Notes under the pieces: generated by a model | Seen by the model: only the letters and a program-made list of their open reading frames with translations | Database searches by the model: none | What the model was told of the DNA's origin: nothing | Shown here: piece by piece, positions 43,701 through 51,361 of the stretch | How positions within the stretch are numbered: position 1 is the first letter of the stretch | Layout of the letters: each line of letters begins with the position of its first letter | Source: Fulvivirga ulvae | Lineage (GTDB): Bacteria > Bacteroidota > Bacteroidia > Cytophagales > Cyclobacteriaceae | DNA length: 64,000 nucleotides | NCBI RefSeq assembly: GCF_021389975.1 | Contig: NZ_CP089981.1 | Coordinates: 514,501-578,500 of the forward strand | Direction: 5' to 3' | Program-made: the position numbers and the translations under genes

Positions 43701-44703
43701 TATAAACGTAGCCAGGTGCAGCAGGACTCACAGCAAGGAATGCTCTGTATGAAGATGAAAATGAAGATGGCAGCCCGCTGGTGACTACTGAAAATGAATT
43801 ACCTCCATTAGTTGATTTTAAAAAATTAGGCCCTGTAGCATAAACTATATTGGGATCACCGGGCTTAAACTCGATATCATATACACGTTGGTTATAAATT
43901 TTAGTCCAATTCGCCCCGGCATCAGTTGTTTTGTAAATTCCGTCTGAACCTGCTACCAGCAAAATACTAGGGTTACTTGGGTGCATGATGATCCTGCCGA
44001 GAGCCTTGCTTTGAGACACATCGTGTTGCAAGCCTGTTGACTGCCATGTGATACCTCCATCCGTTGATTTCATAACGCCAATACTGTAGGTGTCCCATGA
44101 GTCTGGGTCTCCGGTGGTGATATAAACTGTATTGGGGTTGGTATAATCAATGACAATATCCGAAACACCGATAGCGGCGAGGTCATCAGCTATGGGTATC
44201 CATGAATTACCTCCGTCGGTAGATTTCCAGGCTCCGCCGGATGGTGAGCCGACATACATGAGGTTGGGGTCGTTTTCCAACCGGGCAAAAGCCTGTATCC
44301 TGCCCACGCCGGGTGCCCAGCTTGTGGTTACCTGCTCCAGCCTTCCTGGACCGAGTGGCGACCAGTTGTTGACAGAATTGGTACGCGAGCTGGCCTTGGC
44401 TTTAGCTTTGAAGGCAGCATATTTTTTCCAGCTTTCATCCTGGCTTATGATAGAGCCATCGGGTCGGCTGCGGCGCTTCATAAAATATAAAATGCGCTGC
44501 ATCTGCTTATAGCCACTACCTCTTCCGGTATCATGGGTTTCAAAATAGGCATCGGTCGCTCTTTTTATTTCCTCGTAGGTTCCGCCTTCCCTGAGCACAT
44601 CCCAGGGCTTTTTGGTTTGGGCGTAGTTCATGCTTACGGCTCCCATGAGTAAAATCATGAGTAGCACATACTTCCGTAGTATGAAGTAACAGTTCTTTTT
44701 CAT
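40744..44703 (-). CDS. Large secreted BNR/PKD/GEVED protein with type IX sorting signal
   Basis: From the chosen ATG at 44703 (MKKNCYFILRKYVLLMILLMG) the product is 1319 aa with a signal peptide ending near NYAQ. Residues about 95-780 contain many BNR/sortilin-like repeats (GAWKSTDGGNSW, GVMKSTDGGITW, GIYKTTDAGANW, and others) that should form beta-propellers. A PKD domain follows (APVAAFAADQTVITEGGSISFTD), then GEVED, fibronectin III and a second GEVED domain. The tail VVYPNPTQKTIYIRL ... LVKGVYIVKLMVNDSSYEQKIILE is a type A T9SS sorting domain. So it is exported across the outer membrane. Function unknown; carbohydrate or protein binding, or degradation, is plausible. A reading from 44802 would add 33 residues without a signal peptide. 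Confidence 0.9.
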   Translation of the reverse strand: MKKNCYFILRKYVLLMILLMGAVSMNYAQTKKPWDVLREGGTYEEIKRATDAYFETHDTGRGSGYKQMQRILYFMKRRSRPDGSIISQDESWKKYAAFKAKAKASSRTNSVNNWSPLGPGRLEQVTTSWAPGVGRIQAFARLENDPNLMYVGSPSGGAWKSTDGGNSWIPIADDLAAIGVSDIVIDYTNPNTVYITTGDPDSWDTYSIGVMKSTDGGITWQSTGLQHDVSQSKALGRIIMHPSNPSILLVAGSDGIYKTTDAGANWTKIYNQRVYDIEFKPGDPNIVYATGPNFLKSTNGGNSFSVVTSGLPSSFSSSYRAFLAVSPAAPGYVYIVYGIGAGAIYRSTDSGSSFTTRKSSGNGYNIMGYTPNDNSSQSWYDLDIAVSPTNYNEVHIGGVVTYRSLDGGANWSQTSKWTHVTGPNGVPAVHPDIHVMEYVGNTLYIGNDGYLVMTTDRGDSWLNLSNGIATRQFYGIGVSRLDHTMVAGGAQDNGTSVYKNSTWYEWLGADGGEAIVDKDNTNVVYGTTQNGGSWYKSTSGGENSISLNGPGTGAWVVPYAQAQDVAGTFYVGLSGGTIKKSSNSMQSWQNAGRAGNATIESIAIAPSNSNYIYAASENGIYRTTNGGSGNWTNITNGLPAIVNYISVHPDNPQKVAVAIRGYSGQKIYISNNAGNSWTNISGTLPDMSANCVVWHKNSANGIYAGMDVGVYYKDDNTGGWVLFSQSLPNVIVNELEIHETAGKIYAGTYGRGLWVADVYSAGGTTAPVAAFAADQTVITEGGSISFTDQSTNSPSQWNWSFQGGTPSTSTGQNPVVTYATAGVYDVTLTVTNSAGNDTETKTGYITVEDPGVTYCASTSSNSSYEHLANVTVGSFSNPSGATNYSDFTSLVIPLAQGGNSISLTPGFSGQAYQEYFRVWVDFNQDGDFDDANELAFDSGSSSQTVQGTLTVPSGALPGTTRLRISMKYSGVPTACESFQYGEVEDYTANIGSGATLPAPSNMSAQAVSSSQIDLSWSDNSADEEAFEIQRSDNGGSYVSITEVDAGVTSYSDQNLQAATSYSYRVRARKQSSYSAYSNSAGATTHQAVSYCAVTNGNPSGQYVRRVRLGSIDNTTTYEADGYSDYTSISATVVQSGSETLVVTPQYTWAGSRAKAWIDWNKDGDFNDAGEEVLSGIGASASYSSTVSIPSGTSGVYRLRVRTTYGETPTPCNDQYHSEMEDYTINVSPSAVAPHRQEEVTAEIKQLVVYPNPTQKTIYIRLTGAQMENAKVSVLNVAGKIVYESNYAGEPIHLDRLVKGVYIVKLMVNDSSYEQKIILE

Positions 44704-45298
44704 AGTTAGAATTGGTTTGGGTTTGGTTGTTTGTAGTTGTTTGAAATAAATAGGTGGTTCTGACGCCCTTGCTGAAAGGGCACAGTAATTGGTTGCCTGC
44801 AACCAGAGGGTTTGCAGGAGGCTTTACAATATCACCATGTTCACTTTGATGTTTACATGATTACGCCTTGGGACGGCGCTGAGCAGTTAATCCGCTCCTT
44901 CATGTATGATAATGGTATTTTGATGTTTTGTTAAGGGGCATAGGTTTTTTGGTTTTAGGTTGCAAATTCATTCAAATAAACCAGATAGGGGTCTACTTGA
45001 AATATTAACCTCCAATTTAAGGAGGAAATACGGGCGGGACTCATGTAAAATTATCCAATAGTAATACGATATTGATTACATGGCGTAATGCGAGGGAAAG
45101 ACACAGTAAAAGTCTTTCTTCTGTAAAGGGATTACGTTTGGCCTGTGATATTGAATTTGAAAGGGAAATTGTACTCTACGTCAAGTTGAAGTCCGTAGGC
45201 TTGAATTTTGCCTAATTTGTTTAAAGGTATCTCATTCAAATTGCCTTGCAAAAGCTTATAAGCCTATGGATTTTTAGCACCTGTGGGGCGTCTGCTAG
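44704..45298. other. 595-bp intergenic region between the T9SS gene and darG
   Basis: The part next to the T9SS gene, its likely leader, holds GCCCTT-GCTGA-AAGGGC (44765-44781) and GGTTGC-CT-GCAACC (44791-44804), with an overlapping alternative pairing CCTGCAA/TTGCAGG. Further right is GAAAGAC-ACAGTAAAA-GTCTTTC (45096-45118). I see no gene or known RNA. Confidence 0.45.
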
Positions 45299-46333
45299 TT
45301 ACAATGATCGTTGCACTTTACTAAGATGTTGGAGTGAGATATCTAAGTACTTAGGATTAGAGAACATTGAGCGTTTCCTATCACTCCATGACTCTAGTCT
45401 CTCGTTTATGATATTTCGATCTAAGCTTTTTTCTTGTTCAGATATGAAATCAATAGATGAAAGTAGCTCAAGTGCAAAATCCGAATAGAATCCATTGAGG
45501 AATTCAATAGTATTTTCTGCAATTTTCTTGAGCTCAGGTTTAGCTTCTACAAATCTCCTGACCTCTTCATACCCATCAGCAATTAGGGTTAATGGCTCAA
45601 AAGGTTTTTTATTCATATCGCTATACCCCATGATATAACTCCCATTTAGAGCATTTAGCAAAAATCTGACTTTGCCTGAATATGGTCCATAAAAGTTGGG
45701 CTGGTACGTTAATTTAAAATATTTCCTTGCTCCAAATTTCTGAAGAAAATAGGCCACTTTCTCACTAGAGAACTCAGATATGTACTCTCCGTTTCTCACC
45801 AAATCGAATAAAACATATAACAGTAACGCTCTTGCGTCTGTCAGCTTCACTCTTTCGCTCTTTAGCTTTTCCTTAATTAAAGTCGATGGTTCATAGACTA
45901 TAATTTCTGCATCAACTTGATCCAAATATTTTGAAATTATCTTTTTTACTTTTTGCCAATCTAAACCACCATTACCGGCACCCAACGGAGGAATGGCTAT
46001 ACTTTTGATTTTATAGGTGTCTATAACATTTAATAGATCTTCCAGACCTTTTTCGATATATTCATATTCTGAAGGTTTTCTCCAGTTTTTCTTAGTTGGA
46101 AAATTGATAATGTATTTCTCACCAGTGCTTAAATTCCTATCTTTTGTTACGAACAACTTACCAATATCAATTTGTTCGTCTTTACACGCTTGGCTATATG
46201 CCTTGAAGTTGTTAGGATAAGTTTTCTTGAATTGCAAAGCGATACCCTTTCCCATGACACCAACTGTATTAACTGTGTTCACTAGTGCCTCGGCTTTACT
46301 ATCGAGAATATTTCCTGTTAAATACTTGATCAT
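45299..46333 (-). CDS. darG: DarG-type antitoxin: macro-domain ADP-ribosyl glycohydrolase
   Basis: DarG reverses ADP-ribosylation of DNA and also binds and blocks DarT. The 344-aa product has an N-terminal macro domain (about 1-155): YLTGNILDSKAEALVNTVNTVGVMGKGIALQF, INFPTKKNWRKPS (a Lys81/Lys82 pair near the catalytic Lys known in TARG1/DarG) and IPPLGAGNGGLDW. Residues about 165-344 are helical, matching the DarG C-terminal domain that contacts DarT. It follows darT by 9 bp. The region is more AT-rich than its neighbours, as is common for mobile defence genes. Confidence 0.88.
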   Translation of the reverse strand: MIKYLTGNILDSKAEALVNTVNTVGVMGKGIALQFKKTYPNNFKAYSQACKDEQIDIGKLFVTKDRNLSTGEKYIINFPTKKNWRKPSEYEYIEKGLEDLLNVIDTYKIKSIAIPPLGAGNGGLDWQKVKKIISKYLDQVDAEIIVYEPSTLIKEKLKSERVKLTDARALLLYVLFDLVRNGEYISEFSSEKVAYFLQKFGARKYFKLTYQPNFYGPYSGKVRFLLNALNGSYIMGYSDMNKKPFEPLTLIADGYEEVRRFVEAKPELKKIAENTIEFLNGFYSDFALELLSSIDFISEQEKSLDRNIINERLESWSDRKRSMFSNPKYLDISLQHLSKVQRSL

Positions 46334-46342
46334 AATTACGGG

Positions 46343-46996
46343 TTAATAATAAGCATTAGGAATGACTTTAACTAATTCTTTATCTATTCCGAATTCCATC
46401 AATTTTTGTTTAGCTGAATCATTATAACAACCAAATCCTATAATAAAGTCAGGTGGAATATCACCTTGCACCAAGAATTCGGCTTGTTTCTTTCTTTTAA
46501 TGTCAAGATTTTCTTGTCCTCCCCAATAAGGCATTTTGACAGATGGCCAATCCACAATCAGTGGTAGTTGATCTACTCTATCTTTATTATAGAAGGTTGT
46601 TAAGAAGTCTGTTGCATGACCATCAGAAAAGTAATATATGAGGTCTGAGTTTATTATTGATTCAATGGAGCATGCCACATAAATGATATCTTCTGGTTTA
46701 TTTGCTTTTTCAACGAAGTTTCCTCCTTGCTGAATTACATACAGCATTGGCATCTTAACACCAAAGTAAAAAGGTGTAAAATCACCGAGCGTTATGGTTT
46801 CGATTGTGTTAAAAGTATTTCCATTATCAACATGTACTCGTCTAGTATTCCTATTATCAATAAGGCTAACATCTCCAATTCCCACGAAATCAGAATTGGC
46901 GCTTGGTGAATTCTTATGAGTTATACCGTTCTCAAGAATATGAGGAATGTTCTCAATGTGCAGAATTCTATAGATTTTGATTTGGCTCAAATTCAT
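46343..46996 (-). CDS. darT: DarT-type DNA ADP-ribosyltransferase toxin
   Basis: DarT attaches ADP-ribose from NAD+ to bases of single-stranded DNA, blocking replication of the cell or an infecting phage. The 217-aa product has the family N-terminus IYRILHIENIPHILENGITHKNS, GDFTPFYFGVKMPMLYVIQQGG, FYN at about residues 135-137, and KKQAEFLVQGDIPP, where Glu173 matches the conserved catalytic Glu. The Arg usual in the FxPRxPMLY segment is replaced by VKMPMLY (Lys81). Length is in the family range. It precedes darG; a palindrome covers its promoter. The base and sequence target cannot be read from the sequence. Confidence 0.88.
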   Translation of the reverse strand: MNLSQIKIYRILHIENIPHILENGITHKNSPSANSDFVGIGDVSLIDNRNTRRVHVDNGNTFNTIETITLGDFTPFYFGVKMPMLYVIQQGGNFVEKANKPEDIIYVACSIESIINSDLIYYFSDGHATDFLTTFYNKDRVDQLPLIVDWPSVKMPYWGGQENLDIKRKKQAEFLVQGDIPPDFIIGFGCYNDSAKQKLMEFGIDKELVKVIPNAYY

Positions 46997-47009
46997 ACCG
47001 TTAGATTAG

Positions 47010-47025
47010 CTAATTTCAAAATTAG
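47010..47025 (-). promoter_or_regulatory. darTG promoter with overlapping palindrome
   Basis: The minus strand reads TAATTTTG at 47024-47017, an exact TAnnTTTG match, 20 bp before the darT ATG. The same bases lie inside the perfect palindrome CTAATT-TTGA-AATTAG (47010-47025). A protein bound there would cover the -7 box. The usual autoregulation of toxin-antitoxin operons suggests an operator, but DarTG itself has no obvious DNA-binding regulator domain. Confidence 0.5.
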
Positions 47026-47252
47026 AAACAAGAAATTAAGCGGTTTGCAATAGCACGGCACCAAATGATACCCAACAATTAAATATATACAACGCTACAC
47101 ATATTCAAATTATATCATTTCCATATCAAGCACTGTAATTACGGTCTGCACTTCAGAAAGTTGTTAATAGCCGTTGGGCAAACTCGTATAAAATAGCAAT
47201 AAAACGCAGAGTAAAGCTGCTTTTTATTCATTTCTACCTGCAAACAACTTAC
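47026..47252. other. Intergenic region between the GH20 gene and darT
   Basis: About 230 bp of AT-rich sequence without a gene. It contains the darTG upstream region on the right and a weak terminator of the glycan operon on the left (47201-47224). Confidence 0.4.
47201..47224. terminator. Probable terminator of the glycan-utilisation operon
   Basis: GCAG (47206-47209) pairs with CTGC (47217-47220), flanked by AAAA and TTTT runs that extend the stem with one bulge. It lies about 28 bp after the GH20 stop and could work on both strands. The GC core is short. Confidence 0.45.
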
Positions 47253-49583
47253 TCATTCTATAATAATCTCATCCACAAATAACCAGGCAGAACTCCCTTC
47301 GCCGCTGTGGCCTTCGGGGCAGGTTCCTATGTTATCTACGACTATTTTTATTTTGGAGAACTGCTGCCCGGAAAGTTGGATATCGAAGTGAACTATTTGC
47401 TTTTCTGCTGTTGTTACGGGAAGTGTAGCTTGCGTTTTCCCCAATAGCTCATAGATGTTGCCTTCTTTAGAGCCATAAACGGTAACCTGATTAGGTCTGA
47501 AAATCCAGCTTCCGTAATCATGAAGGGCACCAACTCTGACTTTTTTAACGATAACCGGATTATCAAAACTAAAAACGGCTTCCATGTCTTTCCCGTTGAA
47601 GCCCTGCCATTGGCCGCTTCCAAAGTTCAGATTTGCCCGGATACCATCTGTCAGCACAAATTCGTTGTTGCCGGAATATTTTTCTGCTGGTGGGTTAGCC
47701 TGCTGTGGCTTCATACCAAAGGCCTGATGAATAAAGATTTGGGTAGTTGAGATTTTTCCGGCCAATTGATCACCCTGAAACAAGCCCGCCTTGATCTGCA
47801 TAGTACGCCCCGGAAATAATGGGGAAGCATACTTTTCACTTTCAGCATCCGGTTCTGAACCATCGGTAGTATAATAGATGTCACCTTTAGGGTTTTCAGC
47901 TTCCATCCTCATGGAGATGGTCTTTTCTGTTTCGTTAAACACAGGCACAATGTCTACGTTATTCATGCTTTTGGCATAGTTCACACCCATCTTGTCGAGT
48001 GTGGGAAGGTGCCTGTTGACCCGGTCAATGAAATTGTCCCAATCCTTCTTTTCTTTTGGCGTCCACAAAACTTCGGCCAGTGCATAGATGCGGGGGAATA
48101 TCATGTATTCTGCATGCTCCGGGGTTGGTACATATTCTGTCCACAGGTTAGCCTGACCTCCTAAGATGTAGCCGACAGCTTCTCCGAGGGAATCAGGAGC
48201 GGGATCGAACGTATAGACGTGGCTGATGGGTGAATAACCTCCGAAAGCCGGTGGTTCCAACTGCTGCTGTCCCTGGTAGTGATCAAAATATAAATGTGTA
48301 CCCGGACTCATGACGGCTTTATGGCCTTCTTTGGCGGCCTCTATCCCTCCATTCATACCTCTCCATGACATTACAGTGGCATTGGGGGCCAGCCCTCCTT
48401 CTAATATTTCATCCCAACCGATCAGACGGCGGCCATTGGCGTTAAGGAATTGCTCTACTCTGCTGATGAAGTAGCTCTGCAGTTCATGGACATCTGACAA
48501 CCCTTCGGTTTTGATCCTTCGCTGACATTTAGGACACTGCTCCCACGCTGTTTTGGTGGCTTCATCTCCGCCCACGTGAATGTACTGAGAAGGGAATAAA
48601 TCCATAACCTCCGTCAGCACGTCTTCCAGAAACATAAAGGTGCTGTCGTTACCTGCGCAATAGATATCGGTGATCGGCCAGACGCCTCCGGATGGAACTG
48701 GAATAGGCTCTTGTTTGCATGAAAGCCATGGATAGGCAGATATCGCTGCACTTACATGTGCCGGCATTTCAATCTCAGGCACAATGGTCACATGTCTTTC
48801 CGCTGCATACTTTACAATTTCCCGGATCTCTTCCTGGGTATAAAAACCACCAAAATCTGCTACTTCACCCTCTTCTGGTGTGGACCGGGAGTTCCAGTGC
48901 AGATTCTCTTTGTTCACTCTCCACGCTCCTTTTTCGGTGAGCAGCGGGTACTTTTTTATTTCAATCCTCCATCCCTGATCGTCTACCAGGTGCCAGTGAA
49001 ATGTGTTCAGCTTATTCATAGCCAGGTAGTCGATGAACTTTTTAATGAAGTCTTTAGGAAAGAAGTGGCGTGATACATCCAGCATCATCCCTCTCCACTC
49101 AAAGCGCGGATGGTCATTTATTTTGAGCCACGGTATCATTACCTTGTTCGATGGCCTGATGTCACTATTTTCCAATAGTTGTCGTAAGGTTTGTACTCCA
49201 TAAAAATAGCCTGCTCCTGATCTTGCTGAAAGGGTAATGCCTTTTTGATCTACATTCAACCTGTAGCCTTCAGCGTTTTCAATGGATGAGTCCTTCACAA
49301 ACCGGATCGCATTCTTCTGATCATCACCGTATTGAAGTTTTTGTCCCAGTACCGGATGGAGCATGTTGTTAAGCATTTCGGCTATAACTTTGGCATTTTC
49401 ATCCTGTTCACTGTAGGCAATTGCTGTATTAGCTGACAATTCAAAGGCCCCGTCCATCACCTCCATCTGAACAGGCTGAGGAATAATAGCGGGCGGCTGA
49501 GGTTGGACAGCATCTTGCTGCATGGGGCTACATGCTAAAAAGGCGATCATATTTAGCAAAGCAAGGTAGGTCAGTGTCTTCAT
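47253..49583 (-). CDS. GH20 beta-N-acetylhexosaminidase, lipoprotein
   Basis: GH20 enzymes release terminal beta-GlcNAc/GalNAc by substrate-assisted catalysis. The 776-aa product has a lipobox (AFLAC, Cys18), an N-terminal GH20b domain (about 33-155) and a TIM barrel. Its signature is HVGGDEATK, with the catalytic pair Asp340-Glu341. LDVSRHFFPKDFIKKFIDYLAMNKLNTFHWHLVDDQGWRIEIKKYP is another hallmark. A CHB_HEX_C-like piece (about 555-610) and a C-terminal F5/8-type (discoidin) module follow. Its start overlaps the fucosidase stop by 4 bp. Confidence 0.95.
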   Translation of the reverse strand: MKTLTYLALLNMIAFLACSPMQQDAVQPQPPAIIPQPVQMEVMDGAFELSANTAIAYSEQDENAKVIAEMLNNMLHPVLGQKLQYGDDQKNAIRFVKDSSIENAEGYRLNVDQKGITLSARSGAGYFYGVQTLRQLLENSDIRPSNKVMIPWLKINDHPRFEWRGMMLDVSRHFFPKDFIKKFIDYLAMNKLNTFHWHLVDDQGWRIEIKKYPLLTEKGAWRVNKENLHWNSRSTPEEGEVADFGGFYTQEEIREIVKYAAERHVTIVPEIEMPAHVSAAISAYPWLSCKQEPIPVPSGGVWPITDIYCAGNDSTFMFLEDVLTEVMDLFPSQYIHVGGDEATKTAWEQCPKCQRRIKTEGLSDVHELQSYFISRVEQFLNANGRRLIGWDEILEGGLAPNATVMSWRGMNGGIEAAKEGHKAVMSPGTHLYFDHYQGQQQLEPPAFGGYSPISHVYTFDPAPDSLGEAVGYILGGQANLWTEYVPTPEHAEYMIFPRIYALAEVLWTPKEKKDWDNFIDRVNRHLPTLDKMGVNYAKSMNNVDIVPVFNETEKTISMRMEAENPKGDIYYTTDGSEPDAESEKYASPLFPGRTMQIKAGLFQGDQLAGKISTTQIFIHQAFGMKPQQANPPAEKYSGNNEFVLTDGIRANLNFGSGQWQGFNGKDMEAVFSFDNPVIVKKVRVGALHDYGSWIFRPNQVTVYGSKEGNIYELLGKTQATLPVTTAEKQIVHFDIQLSGQQFSKIKIVVDNIGTCPEGHSGEGSSAWLFVDEIIIE

Positions 49584-51358
49584 TGATAATCTTCTATTTT
49601 AAATGTCCATGCATATTTTCCGGGTATGTCATTATAGCCTATCTCACTAACATCTATCGTTAAAGTTCCCTGGTCGTATTGCCAGGACAGGTACCCTTCC
49701 CTTCCTAAGAGGGATATTTTTGTGTTGGGCTTAGGCTCAGGCAACTTCAGGGCAAGTTCACTTTCAGGCCACTCCAGGGCTATGGCATAGAGGTTATTAT
49801 GGTTACGTGTATAGAGCAACCATTCTCTTTCAGAGGAATAGGTAGCCGCCAAGCCATGCTCATCCCCCTGATCACTTTTGTAAAAGCTATCAGATGGAAC
49901 CACCCCTTCTCCCTGGCTCTTAGAGGCCCAGAACAACCTCGCGCTGGCATCGTGAGTACTTTCATGGTATTGTGCTTTAAAGGCATATCTTTTTCCGGCT
50001 TTCAACTTTATAGGAGAAACATTATCAGCCTCGGTATCCACCACCAACTTTCCATCAATCCAGACCTTGATGGCATCATCCGCCTCTGCGCTAAAGCTAT
50101 AGGTTTCGGAGTATTCCGGCTGAATGTAACCTTGCCAGACGGCAGTAAAATTGTCTTCTTTAACAGGGTAGCCCGGAGTATCCCTGACGAGGTCAAAGTT
50201 AATATTAGCCTCAACTCTGGATAGTTTTGCTTCATACTTCTCACTGGTCTTGCTGTTCATTTCTGCTCCGTAGATGGCTTCACCGTTTATTTTGAGCCAT
50301 TCACCCAATTGCAGGAGGCGCTCCTGTTGAAGCAAAGGGATCATACCGTCTGCACCGGGGCCAACGTTGAGGATGAGGCCACCGCCATTAGCCACGGTAG
50401 TTGTAAAAAAATGGATGAGTTCGCGGGGAGCCATGTAGTCGTTGAGGCCCTCATTCCGGTTCAGGCCGAATGACCTGCTCAGGCTTCTGACTTCTGCCCA
50501 TGGTCTTTCCATGGCTTCAAGGCCTGCGCTATATTCCGGCGTCAAAAAGCCTATGTCGCTGCCCGAGCCCCAGCGGTTATTCACCACGGCCTCCTCTCCC
50601 ATCAAATTGTAATACCAGGAGATCAGCTCTGCCGAATGCCATTCTTCCGCGGTATTGAACCACTCTCCGTCAGCAAATATCAGTGATGGTTTGTAGGTAG
50701 AGACCAGTTCTTTAAACTGTGGGATCATATGCTGCTCCACATAATTCCCAATATTCCTGTGAGGGTCTGTGTCCCAGCGGTGCAACGGGTGGTTCCATTC
50801 CGGCAGGGAGTAGTAAAGCCCCATTTTCAGTCCTTCTGATCTCACAGCACTGGTAAGTTCACCTACTATATCGCGCTTTGGGCCTATCTCTACGCTATTC
50901 CAGTTCCGGGCATATTTGCTGGGCCAGAGACAATAGCCATCGTGATGTTTGGAAACCATCACCACGTAACGAGCGCCGGAAGCTTTAAACAGCTCCGCCC
51001 ACTGTGCCGCATCAAACAGTTCTGCTTTAAACAGCGGAGCAAAATCGTTGTAGGTGAAGCCATCACCATAGGCTTTCTTCATGAACGTAGTCCGTGTGGA
51101 GTCACCACTTTGCAACCCTTTCAAAAACCATTCGCTGTAGCTGTTCTTTGCAGAGTATGCGGGCACAGAATACAGTCCCCAATGAATAAAGATGCCAAGT
51201 TTGGCCTCTTTGAACCACTTGGGATATGGGCGTTCGCGCAGGGTTTGCCAATCATCGGTATATTTCTGCTGTGCCTGGTTAGGGTATGGAAGTATGCACA
51301 ACACGAAGGCCAGGGCAACTATAGATCTTCTGATATATCGGGAAATGTCTTTCTTCAT
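49580..51358 (-). CDS. GH29 alpha-L-fucosidase with PA14 domain
   Basis: GH29 enzymes remove alpha-linked fucose from glycans. The 592-aa product has a signal peptide (about 1-30, ending NQAQ). The catalytic domain begins YPKWFKEAKLGIFIHWGLYSVPAY and has MVSKHHDGYCLWPSKY. The nucleophile is Asp230 in SLIFADGEW, and GGGLILNVGPGADGMIP completes it. A PA14 module (about 400-495, FTAVWQGYIQPEYSETYSFSAEADDAIKVWIDG) interrupts or follows the catalytic part and may bind carbohydrate. Core-fucosylated N-glycans would be a fitting substrate given the operon. Confidence 0.93.
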   Translation of the reverse strand: MKKDISRYIRRSIVALAFVLCILPYPNQAQQKYTDDWQTLRERPYPKWFKEAKLGIFIHWGLYSVPAYSAKNSYSEWFLKGLQSGDSTRTTFMKKAYGDGFTYNDFAPLFKAELFDAAQWAELFKASGARYVVMVSKHHDGYCLWPSKYARNWNSVEIGPKRDIVGELTSAVRSEGLKMGLYYSLPEWNHPLHRWDTDPHRNIGNYVEQHMIPQFKELVSTYKPSLIFADGEWFNTAEEWHSAELISWYYNLMGEEAVVNNRWGSGSDIGFLTPEYSAGLEAMERPWAEVRSLSRSFGLNRNEGLNDYMAPRELIHFFTTTVANGGGLILNVGPGADGMIPLLQQERLLQLGEWLKINGEAIYGAEMNSKTSEKYEAKLSRVEANINFDLVRDTPGYPVKEDNFTAVWQGYIQPEYSETYSFSAEADDAIKVWIDGKLVVDTEADNVSPIKLKAGKRYAFKAQYHESTHDASARLFWASKSQGEGVVPSDSFYKSDQGDEHGLAATYSSEREWLLYTRNHNNLYAIALEWPESELALKLPEPKPNTKISLLGREGYLSWQYDQGTLTIDVSEIGYNDIPGKYAWTFKIEDYQ

Positions 51359-51361
51359 TCA

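Noticed and set aside
44704..44802. 33-residue N-terminal extension of the T9SS protein
   Set aside because: It would bury the signal peptide; the ATG at 44703 gives a proper MKKN... signal sequence. The extension also covers leader hairpins.
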